The position numbers and the translations under genes were made by a program. Positions 7,034-14,810 of a stretch of 64,000 nucleotides of DNA are shown in pieces. A model generated the notes under the pieces. The model saw only the letters and a program-made list of their open reading frames with translations, was not told the DNA's origin and made no database searches. Numbering within the stretch: the stretch's first letter is position 1; every line of letters begins with the position of its first letter. Source of the DNA: an uncultured Oscillospiraceae bacterium (lineage in GTDB: Bacteria; Bacillota; Clostridia; Oscillospirales; Oscillospiraceae). The stretch covers positions 1 to 64,000 of the forward strand of contig CAJUFJ010000003.1 of NCBI GenBank assembly GCA_910585815.1, given 5' to 3'.

Positions 7034-8179
7034 ATGGATTTTTCATTTCTCTGGCAGGGACTGCTGTCCATCACCTGGCAGCAGCTGGTGATGTATGTCA
7101 TCGGCGGGCTGCTGATCTACCTGGCCATCGAAAAGGGCTTCGAGCCCGCCCTGCTCATGCCCATGGGCTTCGGGGCCATCCTGGTAAACCTGCCCCTGTC
7201 CGGCGTGGTAAACCAGTTCAGCGCCGGAATAGGGGAGACCCCTGGCATCATACAGTGGCTCTTTGAGGTGGGCATCGAGGCCAGCGAGGCCATGCCCCTG
7301 CTACTGTTCATCGGCATCGGAGCCATGATCGACTTCGGCCCCCTGCTGGCCAACCCCAAGCTGTTCCTGTGCGGCGCGGCCGCCCAGGCGGGTATCTTCT
7401 TGACCATCATTATTGCCGTCCTATGTGGCTTTGACTTAAAGAATGCTGCCTCTATCGGCATCATCGGCGCGGCGGACGGCCCCACATCTATTTTGGTCTC
7501 CCAGGTACTGCACTCCGACTATAGGGGAGCCATCGCCGTGGCGGCCTACTCCTATATGGCCCTGGTGCCCATCATTCAGCCCTTCGCCATCAAGCTGGTG
7601 ACCACAAAGAAGGACCGGGCCATGAAAATGCCCTACCGGCCCCAGGGCGTCACCCGCCGGATGCGGATTTTCTTCCCCATTGTGGTGACGGTGATCGCCG
7701 GGCTGGTGGCCCCCGCCTCGGTGGCGCTGGTGGGTTTCCTCATGTTCGGCAACCTGATCCGGGAGTGCGGCGTGCTGTCCACCCTGTCCAACACCGCCCA
7801 GAACGACCTGGCCAACCTGATTACCCTGTTGCTGGGCATCACCATCTCCTTTTCCATGAAGGCGGACCAGTTCGTCCGGCCCGAGACCTTCATGATTATG
7901 GGCCTGGGCCTGGTGGCCTTCGTGCTGGACTCGGTGGTGGGCGTGCTGTTCGTCAAGGTTCTGAACATCTTCACCCCCAGCAACAAAATCAACCCCATGG
8001 TGGGCGCGGCGGGCATCTCGGCCTTTCCCATGTCCTCCCGGGTCATCGAGAAGCTGGGCCAGGAGGCCGACAGCCAGAACCATCTGCTGATGCATGCCAT
8101 TGCCGCCAATGTGTCCGGGCAGATCGCCTCGGTGGTGGCCGGCGGCGTGGTGCTGCAATATTTTGCCAATCTGGGCTGA
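7034..8179 (+). CDS. oadB: sodium-transporting decarboxylase beta subunit (OadB/GcdB/MmdB family)
   Basis: This 381-residue, highly hydrophobic protein has the family signature GIIGAADGPTSI with the conserved Asp at residue 148, which takes part in Na+ translocation. Many membrane segments and a VGAAGISAFPMSSRV segment near the C-terminus also fit. Beta subunits of oxaloacetate, methylmalonyl-CoA and glutaconyl-CoA decarboxylases drive Na+ export by decarboxylating carboxybiotin. No carboxyltransferase or biotin-carrier gene is adjacent, so which complex it serves cannot be decided. A very small gamma-like protein follows. Expression is probably set by the riboswitch-terminator leader upstream. 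The gene symbol is used in the family sense. Confidence 0.88.
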   Translation: MDFSFLWQGLLSITWQQLVMYVIGGLLIYLAIEKGFEPALLMPMGFGAILVNLPLSGVVNQFSAGIGETPGIIQWLFEVGIEASEAMPLLLFIGIGAMIDFGPLLANPKLFLCGAAAQAGIFLTIIIAVLCGFDLKNAASIGIIGAADGPTSILVSQVLHSDYRGAIAVAAYSYMALVPIIQPFAIKLVTTKKDRAMKMPYRPQGVTRRMRIFFPIVVTVIAGLVAPASVALVGFLMFGNLIRECGVLSTLSNTAQNDLANLITLLLGITISFSMKADQFVRPETFMIMGLGLVAFVLDSVVGVLFVKVLNIFTPSNKINPMVGAAGISAFPMSSRVIEKLGQEADSQNHLLMHAIAANVSGQIASVVAGGVVLQYFANLG

Positions 8180-8194
8180 CAGGAGGAAAACGCA

Positions 8195-8317
8195 ATGAAT
8201 GAGAATTTAATGCAAGCCCTGGAGATGTTGGGGCAGGGGATGCTGGGTATCTTCGTGGTGCTGGGCATCATCGCTCTGCTGGTGGTGCTCATGCAGAAGC
8301 TGGGCGGAAAGAAGTGA
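8195..8317 (+). CDS. small OadG-like membrane subunit, 40 residues
   Basis: This 40-residue protein begins 15 bases after the oadB stop with an AGGAGG site. It has one hydrophobic segment at about residues 17-33 and ends in LGGKK. Size, single helix and position immediately after oadB match the minimal gamma (OadG-type) subunits that stabilise Na+-pumping decarboxylase complexes. It lacks the long Pro/Ala-rich or cytoplasmic tail of classical OadG. It is likely to be missed by gene finders because of its length. The role is inferred from position and topology. Confidence 0.7.
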   Translation: MNENLMQALEMLGQGMLGIFVVLGIIALLVVLMQKLGGKK

Positions 8318-8343
8318 CGCAGTACCTGTAATGTAAAATAACC

Positions 8344-8610
8344 TTACAGCCAATCAGCCACCACATCAGACAGTCCGGCGGGTCCCACCCGGTTGTCCAC
8401 CAGGAGGGCCATCAGCTCGTCAATGCGGGCGGCGCTGGTGGTAATGCCCGGAATAGAGACGTCGCCGCCAGACTCCTCCGCAATTCGGACGCCATAGTTT
8501 TCACAGAAAAAACGGGGGGTCTCCTCCTGGTCAACGGTGAGAAAATAGTGGAAACGGCGGGGGTTTCCTCTCTGGTCTGCACATTGGCGGGTCGCAATTT
8601 TTATTTCCAT
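8344..8610 (-). CDS. small conserved protein, DUF6514-like
   Basis: The ATG at 8610 has an AAGGAG site 13-18 bases upstream and opens an 88-residue frame. The sequence is acidic, without membrane segments, and has the pattern of a short family in gut Clostridia: a basic start, a YFLTVDQEE strand, then FCENYGVRIAEE and a C-terminal region with DELMALLVDN. I associate it with DUF6514 but with limited certainty. It is convergent with the oadB pair and has its own AT-rich upstream region. No function is known. An in-frame ATG lies 42 bases upstream, but it has no ribosome site. Confidence 0.55.
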   Translation of the reverse strand: MEIKIATRQCADQRGNPRRFHYFLTVDQEETPRFFCENYGVRIAEESGGDVSIPGITTSAARIDELMALLVDNRVGPAGLSDVVADWL

Positions 8611-8893
8611 GATATAGTGTCTCCTTTCCTGCAAGGGTTTTGACAGGCACATTATATAGTGTGTGCCCGGAAAGGAAAAGAGAAAGATATCGCAGGAAAC
8701 TCGCAGGTCCGACCTTCTTCGCCCATTTTGCCTGCGAGGGATGTTATATGCTGTCGCAGGGCGGGGGTTTATAAAAAAATTTTTTCAATTCGACATTTTA
8801 TTTTTGTAAACCGATATCCCTTTACAGAGTTAAAAAAGCACCAAACATCCACGGGAGAATTTGGACGAATATGACAGTCTGATATGGGTCTGT
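8611..8893. other. AT-rich spacer, no gene supported
   Basis: About 280 bases between the small minus-strand gene and the next terminator. A minus-strand TATAAT-like element near 8650 (in ATTATATAGTG, read in reverse) is a plausible promoter for the gene ending at 8344. A plus-strand open frame of 71 codons is present but has no ribosome site or family resemblance. Nothing else is visible. Confidence 0.4.
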
Positions 8894-8937
8894 AAAAAAA
8901 GAGGAGAGGCTGTAAAGAAAAAAACTTTACAGCCTCT
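8894..8937 (-). terminator. intrinsic terminator for the minus-strand gene at 8947-9159
   Basis: A perfect 13-bp stem (AGAGGCTGTAAAG at 8905-8917 with its complement at 8925-8937) has a 7-base loop. On the minus strand it is followed by CCTCTTTTTTT. Confidence 0.85.
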
Positions 8938-8946
8938 CTTGCGGTA

Positions 8947-9159
8947 TCACAGTTTGAAATCCTCCTCCGACAGGGCTGTGCCCGTCAGCTTGGCGGGACG
9001 GGGCGGTATCCGCTTCAACGGATCGTAGCGAAAGGAGGAGCAGTGGGAGCCGGCGGACATGACCCCTTTTCTGGGGCAGACCACCTGGTCGCGGTCCAGC
9101 TCCCGCCCGTGGGCGCAGTAGGCGCACCGGGGGTCAATAGACGTCTGAAACAGCTTCAT
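8947..9159 (-). CDS. small cysteine-containing protein, possible zinc-binding
   Basis: This 70-residue protein starts at 9159 after GGGAG. Four cysteines near the N-terminus (CAYC, then VVCPRKGVMSAGSHC) are spaced like a small zinc- or iron-binding knuckle. The remainder is basic and proline-rich. Similar short proteins are common in Oscillospiraceae without assigned function. It has its own strong terminator, so it is probably a single-gene transcript or the end of a ylbJ transcript. An upstream in-frame ATG at 9183 has no better ribosome site. Confidence 0.55.
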   Translation of the reverse strand: MKLFQTSIDPRCAYCAHGRELDRDQVVCPRKGVMSAGSHCSSFRYDPLKRIPPRPAKLTGTALSEEDFKL

Positions 9160-9198
9160 GGAGGAGCACTCCCTTCCTGACATTCGTTCTGACGGCTA

Positions 9199-10380
9199 TT
9201 ATACTACAGACCGCCGCCTTTTTCCACTGTTTTTTTGTACCACCCAGACGGTCAGGGCCAGAAAGGCCAGCCACACGCCCCAGGCGGCCACGGCGGAGAG
9301 GGTGAGGGCCCGGTGGAAGTCCAGGCCGGCGATGGCCTCTGTCTGCTCAGCCAGGTAGACGGAGGCTGGGCTGCTCAGGGGGACGGCCCGGAAAATCAGA
9401 TTTGCCAGCAGGGCGGACAGGCCGCCGTGGAGCAGCTTTCCCACCACGTAGGTACGCACGGACAGGCCGCTGTCCCCCAGGAAGGCCAGTACCTGGCAGT
9501 GGACGGACACCCCCGCCCATCCCAGCATGAAGGCGGCCATGGACAGCCGCCCGGACAGGGCGCCGTCGGTAAGGGAGGACACCCCGGAGGACACCTCCAC
9601 CAGTCCGGTGAGCAGCCGCTCCGCCCAGGTCTGATCCATCCCCAGGGGGGCCAGCAGGGCGGAAAGGAGGCCGCCCAGCAGCTCCAAGACACCTGCGTGT
9701 GCCAAGATACGCAGAAATACAGTAAAAAACAGGATGAAGGCGCAGATATTCAGGGTGGACTGCATAGCGCCGAGGACGGACTGGGTAAAGGCCTTGGGAA
9801 AGCTGGCGGTCTGGAACTGGGGACCTCCGCTGCGCCGGGTCTGGGGACCGTCGCCGGGCCTGTAGAACCGGAACAGCACCCCCACCAGCAGGGAGGCCAG
9901 CAGGTGGGCGAGGTAGAGGAGCAGGCCCACTGTCCCGCTCCCGAACACCCCGGCCCCCACCACCCCCAGGATAAAGGCGGGCCCGCTGTTGTTGCAGAAG
10001 GCCAGCATCCGCTCCGCCTCGGTGCGGGAGCACTGGCCGTTTTCGTAAATCTGGATGGCTGTCCGGGCACCCACAGGGTAGCCCCCTATAAAGCCCAGGG
10101 CCAGGGCGGTGGCACAGTTTCCGTTAACCCGAAAGAGGGGGGCCATCACCGGCTCCAACAGCCTGCCCAAATACCGGGACATCCCCAGCTCCACCACCAG
10201 GGAGGACAGCACAAAAAAGGGGAACAGGGAGGGGAGAATCACGTTGCCGCATAGGGCTACCCCGTCCCGCATGGCCTCCATGGCCTGCTCGGGCCACAGG
10301 ATCAGGGCTAGGGTGGCCCAGAGAAGTCCCGCGCCCAGTAAAATGTCCCGGTACTGAGCCTTGCCTACAAGCTTCCCCAT
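9199..10380 (-). CDS. ylbJ: sporulation integral membrane protein YlbJ
   Basis: This 393-residue polytopic membrane protein of the nucleoside-recognition (Gate) superfamily matches YlbJ: an N-terminal GNVILPSLFPFFVLSSL, the glycine motif GFIGGYPVGARTA and the FCNNSGPAFILGVVG segment. In Bacillus, YlbJ is made in the mother cell under sigmaE and is needed for spore cortex formation. Length is normal. It is a single gene on the minus strand, flanked by small proteins. A tmcAL (ylbM) gene lies 5.6 kb away, whereas the two are closer in Bacillus. Confidence 0.88.
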   Translation of the reverse strand: MGKLVGKAQYRDILLGAGLLWATLALILWPEQAMEAMRDGVALCGNVILPSLFPFFVLSSLVVELGMSRYLGRLLEPVMAPLFRVNGNCATALALGFIGGYPVGARTAIQIYENGQCSRTEAERMLAFCNNSGPAFILGVVGAGVFGSGTVGLLLYLAHLLASLLVGVLFRFYRPGDGPQTRRSGGPQFQTASFPKAFTQSVLGAMQSTLNICAFILFFTVFLRILAHAGVLELLGGLLSALLAPLGMDQTWAERLLTGLVEVSSGVSSLTDGALSGRLSMAAFMLGWAGVSVHCQVLAFLGDSGLSVRTYVVGKLLHGGLSALLANLIFRAVPLSSPASVYLAEQTEAIAGLDFHRALTLSAVAAWGVWLAFLALTVWVVQKNSGKRRRSVV

Positions 10381-10466
10381 GTCCGCGCACCCCCTCAGAA
10401 AATTTCCTCTGAGAGGATATGCGCAGACACCGGTTTTCTTGCCTGTCCCAGGAAAACGGATTCAGG

Positions 10467-10685
10467 CTACGGTATGTAGGATGACTGTATCGCTGCGCAC
10501 TGTTCGATACGCTTTTGCAGCTTTTGTTCCGCGTCAATGAGATAGTGCCAGACCGCATTGAAGCCGTCCGCATAGGGGTCTCTCACCTGTGCCAGCCCCA
10601 TGGTCATAATGCCGATTGCGTTAATGCCGTCGTGGATGTGATTGGCCGCGTCCTCCAAATCAATCAAAGCTTGTCGATACTCCAT
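10467..10685 (-). CDS. small hypothetical protein
   Basis: This 72-residue helical protein starts at 10685 after an AAGGAGG site. It is rich in Ala, Ile and Asp/Glu (LEDAANHIHDGINAIGIMTMGLAQV). The pattern is seen in short orphan proteins of clostridial mobile elements, but I cannot name a family. It lies downstream of a ribbon-helix-helix gene on the same strand, with a hairpin between them. The two may be remnants of one accessory module. Confidence 0.5.
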   Translation of the reverse strand: MEYRQALIDLEDAANHIHDGINAIGIMTMGLAQVRDPYADGFNAVWHYLIDAEQKLQKRIEQCAAIQSSYIP

Positions 10686-10757
10686 ATTTTCCTCCTTGCT
10701 TTTCACCGGGAGGAGTGGTATAGTTAGATTTACCAGACCTCCGGGTGTGGTGTTTTT

Positions 10758-10800
10758 AGAGTGTTGGTACGGTTTGATGGGCCGCCAACACTCTATTTTT
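10758..10800 (+). terminator. inverted repeat with T-tract, terminator-like
   Basis: AGAGTGTTGG at 10758-10767 pairs with CCAACACTCT at 10785-10794, followed on the plus strand by ATTTTT. No plus-strand gene precedes it. On the minus strand the hairpin contains the stop codon of the ribbon-helix-helix gene and has no T-tract. It may reduce readthrough or protect the 3' end. Confidence 0.35.
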
Positions 10801-10966
10801 CTTGCTCCAAAAGCAGATGGATACCGCGGCGGATGGCCTCCGTTCTGGTGACACCGTGCTTCTCACAATATGCCAGCAGCCGGGTATTGGTGTCCCGGTC
10901 AAAGCGTACCTGTAAACCGAAGCTGAGCGGATTTTCTGCTTTTGGACGCCCTGTGCGTGGGCTCAC
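10793..10966 (-). CDS. ribbon-helix-helix DNA-binding protein (CopG-like)
   Basis: This 57-residue protein starts at a GTG at 10966, chosen because it gives the usual N-terminus SPRTGRPKAENP and has an AGG 8 bases upstream. The remainder (LQVRFDRDTNTRLLAYCEKHGVTRTEAIRRGI) is a classic ribbon-helix-helix fold with one beta strand and two helices. Such proteins are small repressors of plasmid, phage or toxin-antitoxin genes. The adjacent small helical protein downstream is the only gene in the unit. No toxin is recognised. Confidence 0.7.
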   Translation of the reverse strand: MSPRTGRPKAENPLSFGLQVRFDRDTNTRLLAYCEKHGVTRTEAIRRGIHLLLEQEK

Positions 10967-11109
10967 TTCATCACCTACTTTCTGCACCCTAAAATATATC
11001 ATAGTTGTTAGGATGCAAAAAGTCAAGGGTTTTTTCAAATCGTAAGAAAACAATTGCAGAGTGGGAAAATTTACAGTATAATAGGCGGGTACGAAAGGGG
11101 GCGGGGGCT

Positions 11110-12141
11110 ATGGAACAGCATGAGATCACCCAGGCGGGGCCGCTGCTGGACGACCAGGGCAACCTGCGGGAGGCGGGCTACGCCAGGCGGATGCTGCCGG
11201 TCTACGACAGAAACGACGTGAAGGGCCACGCCATGCGTATCAAGGAGTGGGACTACTACCTGGTGATGAACGGCCAGTTTGCCCTGGCGCTGACCATTGC
11301 GGACAACAGCTATATGGGCCTGGACTCCATCTCCCTGCTGGACTTCTGGGAGAACACCCAGATCACTAAGAGCCCTATGCGCCTGCTGCCCATGGGCTCA
11401 ACGGGGATGCCCTCCTCCTCACTGGAGGGGGACAGCGCCTCCGGCGGCCGGGGCTACTCCCTGCTGTTCCGGCGGGAGGAGGACCAGCGGCAGCTCTACG
11501 CCCACATGGAGCACTTTGACGGCCGGGATGCGCTGGATGCGCACATCATCCTCACCCACGAGCCAGAGGAGTCCATGGTCATCTGCACCCCCTTTGACAA
11601 GCCCGGCCACTTCTACTTTAACCAGAAGATCAACTGCCTGCGGGCCTCGGGCAAGGTGACGGTGGGGGAGCGGGAGTATATGCTGGACCCCTCCGACTCC
11701 TTCGCTGTGCTGGACTGGGGCCGGGGTGTGTGGACCTACCACAACACCTGGTACTGGGCCTCCGCCTCCGGCCTGGTGGATGGGGTGCCCTTCGGCTTCA
11801 ACCTGGGTTACGGGTTTGGAAATACCTCCGCAGCCACGGAAAACATGCTGTTCTATAACGGAAAGGCCCACAAGCTCTCCAAGGTCCGCTTCCGCATCCC
11901 CGGCCGCCGCCGCAAGCGCCGGTATATGGAGCAGTGGGAGTTTACCAGCGACGACGGCCGGTTTGAAATGCGCTTCGACCCCGTACTGGACCGCTCCGCC
12001 TGCACCAGCGCCGGGGTGATCAAATCGGACCAGCACCAGATTTTTGGAAGGTTTACCGGCCTGGCCATTCTGGACGACGGCACCGAAATTTTTGTCAAGG
12101 ATTTTCTTGGCTTTGCCGAGGAAGTGGAGAACAAATGGTGA
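11110..12141 (+). CDS. DUF2804 domain-containing protein
   Basis: The protein has 343 residues with the DUF2804 pattern: an N-terminal HEITQAGPLLDDQGNLREAG, then KEWDYYLVMN, a central DWGRGVWTYHNTWYWASASG and a C-terminal SDQHQIFGRFTG. The fold resembles lipocalin-like or carotenoid 1,2-hydratase-like beta barrels, and no activity is established. There is no signal peptide. The start follows a GGGGGCGGGGG run. The gene overlaps by 7 bases the YgjP-type metallopeptidase gene, so the two are probably co-translated, followed by rarA 21 bases later. Confidence 0.82.
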   Translation: MEQHEITQAGPLLDDQGNLREAGYARRMLPVYDRNDVKGHAMRIKEWDYYLVMNGQFALALTIADNSYMGLDSISLLDFWENTQITKSPMRLLPMGSTGMPSSSLEGDSASGGRGYSLLFRREEDQRQLYAHMEHFDGRDALDAHIILTHEPEESMVICTPFDKPGHFYFNQKINCLRASGKVTVGEREYMLDPSDSFAVLDWGRGVWTYHNTWYWASASGLVDGVPFGFNLGYGFGNTSAATENMLFYNGKAHKLSKVRFRIPGRRRKRRYMEQWEFTSDDGRFEMRFDPVLDRSACTSAGVIKSDQHQIFGRFTGLAILDDGTEIFVKDFLGFAEEVENKW

Positions 12142-12719
12142 GCCGCTCCCTGCCCCAGCTGCGCCTGGTGGACACCCCTCGGGGGCCCCTTACCTATACC
12201 CTCACCCGGAAGCGGGTGAAAAACCTCAACCTGCGGGTGGGGGCCGGGGGGGAAATCATGGTGTCCCTGCCCCTGACCTGCTCTGTAAAGCAGGCGGACG
12301 ACTTCATCCGGGAGAAAAGCGGCTGGATTCTGGACGCCACAGCCCGCCGGGAGGGGCGGCAGGCGGAGCCCCTTCCGCCGGTGTCCCGGGAGGAACAGGC
12401 CCGGCTGCTGGGGGAGGCCCTGACTCGGATGTACCCCCTGGTGGCTCCCCTGGGGGTGGCCTTCCCGGTCCTGAAGCTGCGGAAGCTGAAAAGCCAGTGG
12501 GGCAACTGCCACTGGGCCCAGGGGTACATCACCCTGAACACTGCCCTGGCCCGGTGCCCGGAGGAGCTGCGGGACTACGTGGCCCTCCACGAGCTGGTCC
12601 ACTTCCTCCACCATGACCACGGGCCGGGCTTTTACGCCCGGATGGATGCCCTCATGCCCGACTGGCGACGGCGGAGGAAGGCATTGAAGTGCTACAGCGG
12701 TGCGCTGGAGCGGGAATGA
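12135..12719 (+). CDS. YgjP-type zinc metallopeptidase (UTP pyrophosphatase-like, DUF45)
   Basis: This 194-residue protein belongs to the M48-related DUF45/YgjP family. The zinc motif H152-E-L-V-H156 with a downstream H162 (HHDHGPGF) is intact, as is the preceding KLKSQWGNCHW segment typical of the family. E. coli YgjP has been described as a UTP pyrophosphatase-like metalloprotein, and cellular roles elsewhere are unclear. The start overlaps the DUF2804 stop. Length is slightly shorter than the usual 230-240 residues, mainly at the N-terminus. Confidence 0.8.
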   Translation: MVSRSLPQLRLVDTPRGPLTYTLTRKRVKNLNLRVGAGGEIMVSLPLTCSVKQADDFIREKSGWILDATARREGRQAEPLPPVSREEQARLLGEALTRMYPLVAPLGVAFPVLKLRKLKSQWGNCHWAQGYITLNTALARCPEELRDYVALHELVHFLHHDHGPGFYARMDALMPDWRRRRKALKCYSGALERE

Positions 12720-12740
12720 ACTGGAAAGGTGTGAAACACT

Positions 12741-14009
12741 ATGGCATACCGCCCCCTGGCGGACGAGATACGGCCCACCAGCCTGGACGAGGTGGTGGGC
12801 CAGGGACATATTTTAGGAAAAGATGGCCTGCTCCGCCGGATTGTGGAGGGGGGCAATGTCCCTAACCTGATTTTCTACGGCCCCTCGGGCACCGGCAAGA
12901 CCACCGTGGCCAACATCATCGCCCGGAAGACCAACCGGCCTCTCCACCGGCTCAACGCCACCACCGCCTCCATCTCCGATATCAAGGACATCATGGCGGA
13001 TATCGGCACCCTGCTGGCCCCGGAGGGGGTGCTGCTCTATCTGGACGAGATCCAGTACTTTAACAAGAAGCAGCAGCAGTCCCTGCTGGAGTTTATGGAG
13101 GACGGGCGGATTACCCTTATCGCCTCCACCACGGAAAATCCCTTTTTCGCCGTCTTTGGGGCAGTGCTGTCCCGGGCCAGCGTGTTTGAGTTCAAGCAGA
13201 TCACCGCTCAGGATGTGCTCCCCGCCATCGACCGTGGTGTTGCCATCATGGGGCAGCGGCTGGGGGCAGAGGTCAGGTGTGAGGAGGGGGTCCGGGAGCA
13301 CATCGCCTCGGCCTGCGGGGGAGACGTGCGCAAGGCCATGAACGCCATTGAGCTTCTGCTCACCGCTGCCAGGCGGGAGCAAGGGAAACTACTTGTCACC
13401 CTGGAGGATGCCCAGACCGCCGCCCAGAAGTCGGCCATGCGCTACGACCGGGAGGGGGACGCCCACTTTGATATCGCATCCGCCCTGATGAAGTCCCTCC
13501 GGGGCTCCGACCCGGACGCCGCCCTTCACTATCTGGCCCGGCTGCTGGAAGCGGGGGACCTGATTACCGCCATCCGGCGGATTTTGTGCTCCGCCAGCGA
13601 GGATATCGGCCTGGCCTACCCCATGGCGGTACCCATTGTGAAGGCCTGCGTGGACAACGCCCTCCAGTTGGGTCTGCCCGAGGCCAAACTGCCCCTGGCC
13701 GAGGCGGTAATCCTGCTGGCCACCGCTCCCAAGTCCAACACCGCCTGTATGGCCATCGACGCCGCTCTGTCCGACGTGCGGGCGGGGCGCACCGGGAGCA
13801 TCCCCCGGGAGCTGCAAAACGTCCACGCCGACTCCGCCGGCCAGGAGCGGGCGCAGGGGTACAAGTACCCCCACAGCTTCCCCCGCCACTGGGTGGCCCA
13901 GCAGTACCTGCCCGACGAGCTGGTGGGAACGCGCTACTATGAATATGGCGACAATAAGACCGAACAGGCCGCCAAGCGGTACTGGGAGGAGATCAAAGGA
14001 GAGAGATAG
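12741..14009 (+). CDS. rarA: replication-associated recombination protein A (RarA/MgsA)
   Basis: This 422-residue AAA+ ATPase has Walker A GPSGTGKTT at residues 47-55, Walker B with D102-E103 (LYLDEIQYFNKKQQ), and sensor 1 IASTTENP. The C-terminal MgsA tetramerisation region follows, with the family sequence YPMAVPIVKACVDNA and the ending YKYPHSFPRHWVAQQYLPDEL. RarA acts at stalled replication forks and opens DNA ends. The Walker B variant DEIQYFNK, in place of DEIHRFNK, is normal for clostridial members. It is followed directly by the TSUP transporter gene, one base after its stop codon. Confidence 0.93.
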   Translation: MAYRPLADEIRPTSLDEVVGQGHILGKDGLLRRIVEGGNVPNLIFYGPSGTGKTTVANIIARKTNRPLHRLNATTASISDIKDIMADIGTLLAPEGVLLYLDEIQYFNKKQQQSLLEFMEDGRITLIASTTENPFFAVFGAVLSRASVFEFKQITAQDVLPAIDRGVAIMGQRLGAEVRCEEGVREHIASACGGDVRKAMNAIELLLTAARREQGKLLVTLEDAQTAAQKSAMRYDREGDAHFDIASALMKSLRGSDPDAALHYLARLLEAGDLITAIRRILCSASEDIGLAYPMAVPIVKACVDNALQLGLPEAKLPLAEAVILLATAPKSNTACMAIDAALSDVRAGRTGSIPRELQNVHADSAGQERAQGYKYPHSFPRHWVAQQYLPDELVGTRYYEYGDNKTEQAAKRYWEEIKGER

Positions 14010-14783
14010 ATGACACTGGGAGAGCTGGCACATATTTGGATTATCGTCTGCCCGCTGGTATTTCTGGGCGGGCTGATCGATGCAGTGGCCGGAGGGGGCG
14101 GGCTCATCACCCTGCCGGCCTACTTGATCGCGGGGCTGCCCGCCCACATGGCATCAGGGACTAACAAGTGCGGCAACGCCTTTGGCACCTTTCTGTCCAC
14201 CGGGCGCTTTCTGAAACGGGGAGATGTTCACGTTCCCAGCGCAATTGCCGGGGCAATCGGCGCGCTGGCCGGGGCCTGGGTGGGGGCGCAGCTCAACCTC
14301 ATTATGCCGGAGCAGATGCTGTACTATGTCATGCTGGCGGTGGTGCCGGTGATGGCGGTTTTTCTGCTGTTGAAGCGGGATTTCGGCCAGGAGGACCGGT
14401 CCGGTGAACTGAGCCGGGGCCAGCTGATGGCCATGGCCGCCGGCATCGGCCTGGTTATCGGCGGGTATGACGGCTTTTTCGGCCCGGGGGCGGGCACCTT
14501 TCTGATGCTGGCCTTCACCGGCCTGTGCCGGTTCGACCTGCTCACCGCCTCGGGAAACACCAAGGTGGCCAACTCGGCCAGCAACCTGGCTTCCCTGGTT
14601 ACCTTTGCCATCGCGGGTAAGGTGATGTGGGCGGTGGGCATCCCCGCTGCCCTGTGCGGCATTGCCGGCAACTACTTAGGCTCAAGCCTGGCCTTGAAGG
14701 GAGGGGCCAAGGTGATTCGGCCCATGTTCTTCGTGGTGCTGACCCTGCTGCTGGCACGGCTGATCTATGGCCTGTTTGCATGA
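14010..14783 (+). CDS. TSUP family (TauE/SafE) membrane permease
   Basis: This 257-residue protein has about eight hydrophobic segments and the glycine-rich family motifs GGLIDAVAGGGGLITLPAYL near the N-terminus and DGFFGPGAGTFLMLAF in the second half. TSUP proteins export or import sulfite, sulfonates or other organic acids; the substrate here is unknown. The start codon follows the rarA stop directly and uses GGAGAGAGA as its ribosome site, so it is the last gene of the DUF2804-ygjP-rarA operon. A strong terminator follows immediately. Confidence 0.85.
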   Translation: MTLGELAHIWIIVCPLVFLGGLIDAVAGGGGLITLPAYLIAGLPAHMASGTNKCGNAFGTFLSTGRFLKRGDVHVPSAIAGAIGALAGAWVGAQLNLIMPEQMLYYVMLAVVPVMAVFLLLKRDFGQEDRSGELSRGQLMAMAAGIGLVIGGYDGFFGPGAGTFLMLAFTGLCRFDLLTASGNTKVANSASNLASLVTFAIAGKVMWAVGIPAALCGIAGNYLGSSLALKGGAKVIRPMFFVVLTLLLARLIYGLFA

Positions 14784-14809
14784 AAAAAGCCGCCTTCTGG
14801 CGGCTTTTT
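14784..14809. terminator. bidirectional intrinsic terminator
   Basis: AAAAAGCCGCC at 14784-14794 and GGCGGCTTTTT at 14799-14809 form an 11-bp stem with a TTCT loop. It separates the converging TSUP and DUF3810 genes and works on both strands. Confidence 0.9.
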
Positions 14810-14810
14810 C

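Noticed and set aside
8659..8874. 71-residue plus-strand frame in the spacer after the DUF6514-like gene
   Set aside because: It has no ribosome site and no resemblance to a family, and the spacer is AT-rich and contains a terminator.
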